Made by a program: the position numbers and the translations under genes
Origin: Dinghuibacter silviterrae
GTDB taxonomy: Bacteria; Bacteroidota; Bacteroidia; Chitinophagales; Chitinophagaceae
NCBI RefSeq assembly: GCF_004366355.1
Contig: NZ_SODV01000001.1
Location: 1,798,001 to 1,862,000, forward strand
Reading direction: 5' to 3'
Length of the DNA stretch: 64,000 nt
Notes under the pieces: generated by a model
Databases searched by the model: none
What the model saw: only the letters and a program-made list of their open reading frames with translations
Told to the model about the DNA's origin: nothing
In this document: positions 1 through 6,766 of the stretch, one piece after another
Numbering within the stretch: the stretch's first letter is position 1
How the letters are laid out: every line of letters begins with the position of its first letter

Positions 1-656
1 AGGTGCTCAATGCCTTGCCGGTTTACGTTGATCAATAGGTGCGGGAGCCCCACCCTTGCCGCCCCCTGGCCGTCCGCCACCGGGTTGTCGCCGACATGAA
101 GAACGTCGTGGCGGGAGACCGGTACACGAGCCAGCATCCGCTCGAAAAACACGCTGTTGGGCTTGGACACGCCTTCTTCATCCGAAAAGAGCTCGAAATC
201 GAAGGCAAGACCCAGCGCGGGAAATGCTTTTCTGAGCGTCCGTCCCTTGATAAAGGCCGTATTGCTCAGGAGGCTCGTGGTATGGCCCTGATCCTGTAAT
301 GTCCGGAGCACCCTCAGGGTTTCCGGGCCATAGATCAGGGGCGGATGGGTCAGAAATACAGTTTCCATTTCCTCGTACAGCGCCACCGGGTCGACGTCTG
401 CAAGCGCCTCCGGGGAGGCCGCCTGCCCGATGACCCAGAGGTGCAGTTCCTCTGCCTGCAACTGCCCGCCCGTCCGTTCATTGATGGTGTTGGCCAGCAG
501 GTCGACCTGGCGGAAAACCGTCTCGATCTCGTCCAGGCTTTTCCCCGACGGATTATACCGCTCGTGGATCACCCTTGCCCTTTCATATTTGTACTGCGGA
601 TTCGACCGGATCAAGGTCATCCACAGGTCAAAGGAATAATGCCGGTAGGTTGCCAC
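1..656 (-). CDS. HAD-superfamily hydrolase, partial (3' end beyond the window)
   Basis: A cytosolic HAD-fold hydrolase; the frame is open to base 1, so the C-terminus is missing. The start is a GTG at 656-654: an in-frame TAG lies two codons upstream (662-660, also the stop of the TerD gene) and the next ATG would remove motif I. Motif I reads FDLWMTL with the nucleophile Asp10, but the usual second Asp is Trp12, as in dehalogenase-like rather than classical phosphatase HADs. Motif II (LLSNT), the motif III Lys (SKPN) and motif IV (GDNPVAD) are present. It lies 3 bp behind a TerD gene, so it is probably the third gene of a Ter stress operon; HAD enzymes are known partners of TerD proteins. 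The substrate is unknown. Confidence 0.82.
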   Translation of the reverse strand, partial: MATYRHYSFDLWMTLIRSNPQYKYERARVIHERYNPSGKSLDEIETVFRQVDLLANTINERTGGQLQAEELHLWVIGQAASPEALADVDPVALYEEMETVFLTHPPLIYGPETLRVLRTLQDQGHTTSLLSNTAFIKGRTLRKAFPALGLAFDFELFSDEEGVSKPNSVFFERMLARVPVSRHDVLHVGDNPVADGQGAARVGLPHLLINVNRQGIEH

Positions 657-659
657 GGT

Positions 660-1340
660 CTAGTAGGTATACCCCGCCTTGAGCAGGTCCACAAAGCTGT
701 CGGTCTGGTGGGGTTCGCCGATGGCCCGGAATTTCCAGGTCCCGTCCTTCCGGTATACTTCCGCAAAGATCATGGAGCACATCCCGTTGTACGTGGCGTC
801 CCCGGACAGGTTGAACTTGGCGATCTCGTGCCCTTGGTGGTCTACCGCGCGGATAAAGGCATTTTCCACCATCCCGAAGTGCTGGTGTTGCTGCCGTCCG
901 TGGTAGATGGCCACGAGGAAAACGATTTTTTGATAACGCTGGTCCAGGCTGTCGAGACGGACGATGATCTGTTCATCGTCACCTTCGCCGGCCCCGGTCC
1001 GGTTGTCCCCGGTCAGCCATATCTGGCCGGTGGGGTGCCGCATCGAGTTAAAATAGATGATATCCCCTTCGTACAGACCGATGCTCCGGCCGTTGATATC
1101 CGCGGTGCGGCCGAGGTTGGCTACCTTGCCGTTCCCGTCGAGTAAGAAAGCGATGGCGTCCAGGTCATACTCTTCTTCTTCTTCCCCCCCTAAAAGCTTG
1201 CTCAGGAAGCCGCCCCCGATCCCGTTTTTTTTGCGTACATCCCATCCGAGACCGATGGTGACTTGCGACAGGTCATAAGTTTCACCCCTTTCTCCCTTGC
1301 GGAGGTCTATGGTCTGTCCTTTGACTAGGTTAATGGCCAT
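660..1340 (-). CDS. TerD family protein (larger paralogue)
   Basis: A 226-residue TerD-domain protein beginning MAINLVKGQTIDL, the signature opening of the family. TerD domains bind calcium through clustered acidic residues; here these are YDLDAIAFLLDGNGK (about residues 58-72) and TGDNRTGAGEGDDEQI (about 108-123). A Gly/Lys stretch followed by five glutamates (about residues 38-57) is inserted between the first two core strands and is absent from the neighbouring paralogue. No signal peptide, so it is cytosolic. It sits 5 bp from the second TerD gene and 3 bp from the HAD gene. The family is linked to tellurite, phage and chemical stress resistance; the exact role here is inferred only. Confidence 0.93.
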   Translation of the reverse strand: MAINLVKGQTIDLRKGERGETYDLSQVTIGLGWDVRKKNGIGGGFLSKLLGGEEEEEYDLDAIAFLLDGNGKVANLGRTADINGRSIGLYEGDIIYFNSMRHPTGQIWLTGDNRTGAGEGDDEQIIVRLDSLDQRYQKIVFLVAIYHGRQQHQHFGMVENAFIRAVDHQGHEIAKFNLSGDATYNGMCSMIFAEVYRKDGTWKFRAIGEPHQTDSFVDLLKAGYTY

Positions 1341-1345
1341 AACAA

Positions 1346-1921
1346 TTATTTAATGATTTGTCCTTTGTAATATTTCGACAGGAAAAAAGCCAGGTCTTCC
1401 TTATACCCGATCCCCGACGCCTCGAACTTCCATTTCCCGTCCCGGCGGTACAGCCGCCCGAATTCCACGGCCGTCTCGATCGAAAAGTCTTCGCCCAGCT
1501 CGTATTTGGCGACTTCCAGCCCTGTGGAGTTGTCCACGATACGGATATAGGAATCCCGGACCTGTCCGAAGTTTTGGCGCCGGGGCCCCGAGTCATAGAT
1601 CGTCACCACGAACAGGATTTCCTGGACCCTCGGGTCTACTTTTGCCAGGTCCACGACGATTGTTTCGTCGTCCCCGCCGTCGCTGTTGCCCCCGGTGGGA
1701 TCGTCCCCCGAGTGGTGCAACGCAGTATCCGGGGAATCCGTGTTGCCGTAGAAAATAAAGTATTTTTCCTCGGGGATAAGCCTCGACTGGTCCAGCATAA
1801 ACGCCGATGCATCCAGGTCGAAGGCAAATCCCGTGCCTTCGTTGGGGGTCCATCCCAAACCGACGCTCATATTGTTGAGGCCGATGTCAATTTTTTGGCC
1901 TTTTTGCAGATTGATTGCCAT
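1346..1921 (-). CDS. TerD family protein (short paralogue)
   Basis: A 191-residue protein of the usual TerD/TerE length, opening MAINLQKGQKIDIGL. The calcium-site elements are canonical: FDLDASAFMLD near residue 35, and HSGDDPTGGNSDGGDDETI near residues 67-85. It is the first gene of a tight minus-strand group (TerD, TerD, HAD) with gaps of 5 and 3 bp. Two TerD paralogues next to each other are common in Ter modules, where they may form mixed complexes. The TerC membrane protein, TelA and ATP-grasp genes often found with them are not visible here but could lie beyond the left edge. Confidence 0.94.
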   Translation of the reverse strand: MAINLQKGQKIDIGLNNMSVGLGWTPNEGTGFAFDLDASAFMLDQSRLIPEEKYFIFYGNTDSPDTALHHSGDDPTGGNSDGGDDETIVVDLAKVDPRVQEILFVVTIYDSGPRRQNFGQVRDSYIRIVDNSTGLEVAKYELGEDFSIETAVEFGRLYRRDGKWKFEASGIGYKEDLAFFLSKYYKGQIIK

Positions 1922-1982
1922 AGGCCTCTAATGTAGGTAGATTTTCCCTTCCGGTGAAAAGGATGCTGCGAACCTTGATAAT

Positions 1983-3095
1983 TTAGTTGATATCCTGCCC
2001 GTTTTTGAGCTTATCGATAACATCCTGAACGTGAACTTTATTCCCCGGATCGGGCGCCAACGGCTGGGCCTCGGTCGCGTATTTTAACGCTTCTTTGTAG
2101 TTGCCGTTCGCGGACAGACCGCGGGCCATACCCATGAGCGTGGTAAACTGACCGGGGTTCTTCTTATAGTTGACCGTAAAAACTTCCAGGGCCTCTTTTG
2201 GCTTTTTTTCCGTCAACAGCTGGCGGCCGTATTGGTGCAGTTCCGCCATGGAGCCTAAGGGAAGCGCTTTTTTCATGACCTCCGCCGCCTCGGCGGTTTT
2301 CCCCAGTTGGTTCAGGATGTCGGCCTTGGTGCTCCAGGCGGTAAAACTGCTGCTGCCGCCGAAGTTGGGACCTACGGAGCTGTCCGCCCAAAGACTGGCT
2401 TCCTCCAGGTTGGTATGGTTTTGGGCGCACCAGGCGGCCGCCTGGTTCCAGGCGAACCAGGTGAATCCCCGCTCGGTCCGTAATTCCTTACGCATCTGGG
2501 CAAGCTGTGTCTGGACGTAGTCGACGCTGACGGTAAAGGGGATCAGGAGCTTTTCCCACTCCAGCGCCACCGTGGCCGAGTTGTCTGTTTCGTCGGTAAA
2601 CTCGTACCGCAGCCATTCTACCTTGTGGTCCAGGGCGACGGGTTTGACCTTGACCCGGAGCGCGTCCTCGTTGTCGTTGTAAAAAAACGAGCCCCAGGAG
2701 GTATAATTTTTGGAAAAAATAAGGGTGCATTCGTCCGGACCGTAGGCTACGAAAAAGCCATACTTCCCCGCGGGCAGGGGTTGCCCGTTGATGGTGACGT
2801 CCGTGGAAAAGGAAATGGTGGTATTTTCATTGGCGCCGGCCCTCCAGGGTGATGCCTTGCTGGGGCCAAACCCCTGGTCGTAAAATCCTACAGGCACCAG
2901 TTGCCCCCAGATCTTCCCGTCCCGGCCCTTTACACCCGGCCGGTCATAATGGATGGAGACGTCGGTGATCCCGATCGTTTCGGCGACCGAGGCCCTTTTA
3001 TTCCCCCCGTCGGGTTTCATCGTCAGGGGCAGGGATTGGGCCATAGTGAACACGGGCAGCAGCGCCAAAACGCCGCAGATCATAGTGAGTTTCAT
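1983..3095 (-). CDS. Secreted DUF2911 protein with C-terminal TPR region
   Basis: 370 residues with a clear signal peptide (MKLTMICGVLALLPVFTMAQ) for export to the periplasm. The segment from about residue 30 to 180 matches the DUF2911 family, with the typical stretch of IHYDRPGVKGRDGKIWG and a WRAGANENTTISFSTDV element. The C-terminal third is helical and reads like two or three tetratricopeptide repeats. DUF2911 proteins are common in Bacteroidota and have no established biochemical role. It lies 61 bp upstream of the TerD genes on the same strand, so co-transcription is possible but unproven. Confidence 0.88.
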   Translation of the reverse strand: MKLTMICGVLALLPVFTMAQSLPLTMKPDGGNKRASVAETIGITDVSIHYDRPGVKGRDGKIWGQLVPVGFYDQGFGPSKASPWRAGANENTTISFSTDVTINGQPLPAGKYGFFVAYGPDECTLIFSKNYTSWGSFFYNDNEDALRVKVKPVALDHKVEWLRYEFTDETDNSATVALEWEKLLIPFTVSVDYVQTQLAQMRKELRTERGFTWFAWNQAAAWCAQNHTNLEEASLWADSSVGPNFGGSSSFTAWSTKADILNQLGKTAEAAEVMKKALPLGSMAELHQYGRQLLTEKKPKEALEVFTVNYKKNPGQFTTLMGMARGLSANGNYKEALKYATEAQPLAPDPGNKVHVQDVIDKLKNGQDIN

Positions 3096-3189
3096 GACGC
3101 GTGATTTTTTTATGTAGTTAACCTACTCAATCAATCCGCGCCGGGCAACGGAAAAAGTGACCGGTGAAAAAAGGAAGGGATGGAAGGAA

Positions 3190-3699
3190 TTACCTGGTTA
3201 AAGTTATCTTGTCGGTTTCCCAGCCGATGGCGCTGTTGGAACTGTAATACTGGAGCCAGTAGATCTTCCCGCTCAGGATGTTGGTCGTAAACGTAAAGTC
3301 GCCCACGTCGAAATTGGCAAACTCGATGACCCCCGAGGTATTCATCCCGTAGATCTGGTCCGTCAGGGTCAGGGCGGAGGAAGAGATTTTGCCTGTAAAG
3401 GTCACGGGATACCCGTCCTCGATGGGCGGGGATTCCCCACAGTTGTCGCTTTTCCCGCTGCGAGCGTTCCCATAGATGTCCACCTGGACGTCGTTGTCGT
3501 CTATGGCGGTGATGTTGAACGTAAAGATGCAGGGAAAAGTCGTGTAGGTGGCCACGCTTCCGCTGTTGGTACAGTTGGTGATCTCGTAGACGGTCACGGT
3601 GGCGGAGGCCTTCCATTGGCCGGAGATGTTGCGGGCGGGTGAAAGGGAGTTTTTCGAACAGCCCCATAAAAGAATGCAGAGGAGCAGTGAGTATCGCAT
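3190..3699 (-). CDS. Putative lipoprotein
   Basis: 169 residues starting MRYSLLLCILLWGCSKN: a short hydrophobic signal followed by a lipobox (LLWGC) with Cys14 as the likely lipidated residue, then Ser-Lys. The mature part is rich in Thr, Ser and beta-strand patterns, with Cys residues at about 42, 55 and 84. A consensus GQWKASATVTVYEI after the lipid anchor resembles small Bacteroidota surface lipoproteins with a lipocalin-like barrel, but I do not recognise a named family. It stands alone with about 90 bp to the DUF2911 gene; function unknown. Confidence 0.75.
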   Translation of the reverse strand: MRYSLLLCILLWGCSKNSLSPARNISGQWKASATVTVYEITNCTNSGSVATYTTFPCIFTFNITAIDDNDVQVDIYGNARSGKSDNCGESPPIEDGYPVTFTGKISSSALTLTDQIYGMNTSGVIEFANFDVGDFTFTTNILSGKIYWLQYYSSNSAIGWETDKITLTR

Positions 3700-3761
3700 G
3701 ATATAAAATTGGAAAACCCTGCGTCCATTCTCAATACCGGTTTTTTGGTATTTTTACTCCT

Positions 3762-4928
3762 ATGACTGCTAAACCCGCCCGCATTGAGTCCATAGACCTG
3801 TTAAGAGGGATCGTGATGATCCTCATGGCACTGGACCACGTTCGTGATTATTTTCATTTTTCGGCGTATCAATATAATCCCCTGGACCTGGCGAGGACAA
3901 CGGCGCCGATCTTTCTGACCCGTTGGATTACCCACTTTTGCGCGCCTATCTTTATGCTCCTGGCGGGGGTGTCCGCCCACCTGTATGGGCTCAAGCGGAG
4001 CAAGGCGGAACTGTCCCGTTTCCTGCTGACCCGCGGGGTCTGGCTGATCTTCCTGGAACTCTTTATCGTGACGGTGGAGTGGACCTTCAACCCCCTGTTC
4101 AACTTCTATATCCTCCAGGTTATCTGGGCCTTCGGGGTCAGCATGATCGTCATGGCCGGTCTGATCCGTCTTCCGCTTTGGGCGATCCTCTCCGTCGGTA
4201 TCGTGCTGGTGGCCGGGCACAACACCCTGGACGGGATTCATGTACCCGGCGATGGCGCCCGCGCCTATCTGTGGTCGTTTCTCCACGACCAGCGTTTTTT
4301 TGACAACGTCGCGATGGGGTACCCCATCATACCCTGGATCGGGATCATGGCGCTTGGGTACGCCCTCGGGTCGTGGTATGCGCCTTCATTCGACGCCGCC
4401 CGGCGCCGCCGGAACCTCTTATATACCGGCTTTGCAGCGCTCCTCGCCTTCGTGCTGATTCGCTGGACCAACGTGTATGGGGATCCTCAGGGGTGGTCTG
4501 TACAAAAGACGCCGCTTTTTACGCTCTTGTCGTTTGTCAACGTCACCAAATACCCGCCTTCGCTGTTATATTGCCTGCTGACCCTTGGCCCCGCGCTGAT
4601 CTTCCTGGCCGTATCCGAACGGCCGGTGGGGGCGTTTGGACAAAAAATCCTGGTTTTCGGACGGGTGCCCTTGTTCTATTACCTGGTCCATATCTTTGTC
4701 GTCCACGCCCTGGCGGTCATAGGCGCCATGATCTGCGGCTATCCCTGGGGGGATATGACGATGATCCGGAGCTGGGTGACGAACAATGCCAGCCTGCGGG
4801 GCTACGGCTTTAACCTCCTGACGGTCTATGTCATCTGGATCGGGGTCGTGCTGGCCCTGTACCCGCTGTGCCGCTGGTACGACGCCTACAAACGCGGGCA
4901 CAAAAAGTGGTGGTTGAGTTATATGTAA
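3762..4928 (+). CDS. DUF1624 polytopic membrane protein, acyltransferase-like
   Basis: 388 residues of an inner-membrane protein with roughly ten hydrophobic spans. The N-terminus IESIDLLRGIVMILMALDHV, with the conserved Asp-Leu-Leu-Arg-Gly and a His at the end of the first span, is the hallmark of the DUF1624 / heparan-alpha-glucosaminide acetyltransferase-like family. These proteins are thought to move acyl groups across the membrane onto glycans, but most bacterial members are uncharacterised. It is followed after 5 bp by a Crp/Fnr-type regulator, so the two are probably one operon. The start at 3762 gives a normal family N-terminus. Confidence 0.88.
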   Translation: MTAKPARIESIDLLRGIVMILMALDHVRDYFHFSAYQYNPLDLARTTAPIFLTRWITHFCAPIFMLLAGVSAHLYGLKRSKAELSRFLLTRGVWLIFLELFIVTVEWTFNPLFNFYILQVIWAFGVSMIVMAGLIRLPLWAILSVGIVLVAGHNTLDGIHVPGDGARAYLWSFLHDQRFFDNVAMGYPIIPWIGIMALGYALGSWYAPSFDAARRRRNLLYTGFAALLAFVLIRWTNVYGDPQGWSVQKTPLFTLLSFVNVTKYPPSLLYCLLTLGPALIFLAVSERPVGAFGQKILVFGRVPLFYYLVHIFVVHALAVIGAMICGYPWGDMTMIRSWVTNNASLRGYGFNLLTVYVIWIGVVLALYPLCRWYDAYKRGHKKWWLSYM

Positions 4929-4933
4929 CCCTT

Positions 4934-5512
4934 ATGTATTCGTTAGTCACAGAGTATATACGGCAAAGGATCTTCGTCCCCGAGGAGGCGTTGCAGGAAG
5001 CCTTCACGTATTGTACGCTCCGGCATTTCCGGAAAGGAGACTACGTGCTGCGGGAAGGGGAATATTGCCGGTTCATCGGCTTTCTGAATGCGGGACTCAT
5101 CGTCAGTACTTTCGTAGGGGGGAATGGGAAGGACGTGGTCTGCAACTTTTTCTTTGAAGACCAGTTTTTCACCCATGTCGAAAGCCTGAACCATCCCCAC
5201 TCGTCTACGCGGAGCTTTATCGCCGTTGAAAACTGTGACGCCCTGATGCTGGACAAAGAAGACCTCTCGAAAATCTTTGCGATCCACCCCGCCTTCGAAA
5301 CCCTGTTCAACCGCCTGATCCTGGAAGACCTGCAACGGATGCTCGTCTATGAGCAGGAGAAACGGACCCAGACCGTGGAAGAAAGGTATCTGTATATCCA
5401 GAAGATCCGCCCCGACCTCCTGGAGCGGGCGCCCCTCAAGATCATCGCGGGGTACCTGGGGGTCGAGCCGCCCAGCCTTAGCCGCCTGAGAAAAAGACTG
5501 GTGAAACGGTGA
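4934..5512 (+). CDS. Crp/Fnr family transcriptional regulator
   Basis: 192 residues. The N-terminal two thirds is a cyclic-nucleotide-binding beta barrel (HFRKGDYVLREGEYCRFIGF ... FFFEDQFFTHVESL), the last 60 residues a winged helix with LERAPLKIIAGYLGVEPPSLSRLRKRL as recognition region. ATG at 4934 was preferred over the in-frame ATG at 4868, which would overlap the DUF1624 gene by 61 bp and add a non-family N-terminus. The Arg/Ser pair that holds cAMP phosphate is not evident, as usual in Bacteroidota members, so the ligand is unknown. It lies 5 bp behind the DUF1624 gene. Confidence 0.9.
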   Translation: MYSLVTEYIRQRIFVPEEALQEAFTYCTLRHFRKGDYVLREGEYCRFIGFLNAGLIVSTFVGGNGKDVVCNFFFEDQFFTHVESLNHPHSSTRSFIAVENCDALMLDKEDLSKIFAIHPAFETLFNRLILEDLQRMLVYEQEKRTQTVEERYLYIQKIRPDLLERAPLKIIAGYLGVEPPSLSRLRKRLVKR

Positions 5513-5552
5513 AAAATTAACCGGGGTTAAGCCGAACCCCGCCCACCGCGTC

Positions 5553-5560
5553 TAATTTTG
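5553..5560 (+). promoter_or_regulatory. Bacteroidetes -7 box TAATTTTG
   Basis: An exact TAnnTTTG box ends 5 bp before the ATG at 5566. No good -33 element is seen (only TTAA at 5527). Transcription would begin at or next to the start codon. Confidence 0.6.
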
Positions 5561-5565
5561 TGGAC

Positions 5566-6369
5566 ATGAAGTGGTCAGATTTCATCTATGAGCTCTACCA
5601 GGTCGCCAACAAGTACTATATCGTCGGCGGACTTGGATTTTTGATCTTTTATATACTCCTGCGTAAAAAGATCAGTTGGAAAAAAATACAAGCGAGATTC
5701 CCGAGGCGTAAGGATTACTGGCGGGAAATAGGCTGGTCGACCCTGTCCATTATCCTGTTTACGCTGCCCCCCCTGATCATCCTCCACAGCGATTCGATCC
5801 GGCCGCATTCCACTTTTTACCGGCACATTTCCGAACACGGGTGGGTGTACTTTTTCGCCGCTTTCCCGCTGATGGTCGTCGTCCACGACGCCTATTTTTA
5901 CTGGATGCACCGTATGATACACCACCCGAGGCTTTTTACACTGGTTCACCTGGTCCATCACCGGTCCACGAACCCCTCCCCCTGGGCGGCGTACGCGTTT
6001 CACCCCCTGGAGGCGGTCCTGGAGTCGATGATCTTTGTGATCTTTCTCTTTACCATACCCATCACGGGCTGGCATTTGCTTGTATTTTTCCTGATCAGCC
6101 TCATCTATAACGTGTACGGACACCTGGGCTTTGAACTGTACCCGGCGGGTTTCCACAGGCACTGGTTCGGCAAATGGGTGAATACCTCCGTGAGCCACAA
6201 TATGCATCACCAGTACTTCAAGGGGAATTACGGCCTTTATTTTCTTTTCTGGGACCGGGTGATGGGGACCCTCCGGAGTGACTATGACAAATCCTATCAA
6301 AACATAACAACGCGTAAAAAAAATGAAATACATCCTATTGATCCTGTCCCTGTGGGCATGGCGCAGTAA
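5566..6369 (+). CDS. Sterol desaturase / fatty acid hydroxylase family protein
   Basis: 267 residues, integral membrane di-iron oxygenase of the fatty acid hydroxylase superfamily. The histidine clusters that bind the two irons are visible: HDAYFYWMHRMIHH, then HLVHH, and finally HNMHHQYFKGNYG near the C-terminus. About four hydrophobic spans surround them. Members hydroxylate or desaturate lipids or carotenoids; the substrate cannot be told here. ATG 5566 is chosen because a -7 promoter box ends at 5560, on top of the alternative GTG at 5560. The 3' end overlaps the next gene by 47 bp in another frame. Confidence 0.92.
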   Translation: MKWSDFIYELYQVANKYYIVGGLGFLIFYILLRKKISWKKIQARFPRRKDYWREIGWSTLSIILFTLPPLIILHSDSIRPHSTFYRHISEHGWVYFFAAFPLMVVVHDAYFYWMHRMIHHPRLFTLVHLVHHRSTNPSPWAAYAFHPLEAVLESMIFVIFLFTIPITGWHLLVFFLISLIYNVYGHLGFELYPAGFHRHWFGKWVNTSVSHNMHHQYFKGNYGLYFLFWDRVMGTLRSDYDKSYQNITTRKKNEIHPIDPVPVGMAQ

Positions 6370-6766
6370 CGGCCAGGTAAAGGCAGACGACGTCACGGGC
6401 ACGTGGCTGACACATGGCGACAAACCCGCAAAGGTGAACATCTTCCGCTCCGGAGACAAGTATTACGGAAAGATCGTCTGGTTGCAAATCCCCCTCATGG
6501 ATGGAAAACCCGCCGTCGACAAAAATAACCCTGATCCTTCCAAACAAACACAACCTTTGTTGGGGTTGCAACTCCTGAAGGGATTCCACTTCGCCGATGA
6601 CGAATGGGACGACGGTAACATTTACGATCCGGAGTCCGGGAAGACGTACAAGTGTACGATGTCCCTGAAAGATCCCCAAACCCTTAAGGTAAGAGGGTAT
6701 ATCGGGATTTCGATGTTCGGGCGAACCGAGGTATGGACCCGCGTTACTCCGAGCGCAGGCTTGTGA
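6323..6766 (+). CDS. Secreted DUF2147 protein
   Basis: 147 residues with an N-terminal signal sequence (MKYILLILSLWAWRSNGQ). The rest matches DUF2147: DVTGTWLTHGDKPAKVNIF at the start of the domain, then YYGKIVWL and the late motif GNIYDPESGKTYKC. The fold is a small lipocalin-like barrel; role unknown. Its start lies 47 bp inside the hydroxylase gene, so translation is probably coupled, and its end overlaps the convergent permease gene by 23 bp. Both overlaps are unusual in length but each reading frame is well supported by family features. Confidence 0.88.
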   Translation: MKYILLILSLWAWRSNGQVKADDVTGTWLTHGDKPAKVNIFRSGDKYYGKIVWLQIPLMDGKPAVDKNNPDPSKQTQPLLGLQLLKGFHFADDEWDDGNIYDPESGKTYKCTMSLKDPQTLKVRGYIGISMFGRTEVWTRVTPSAGL

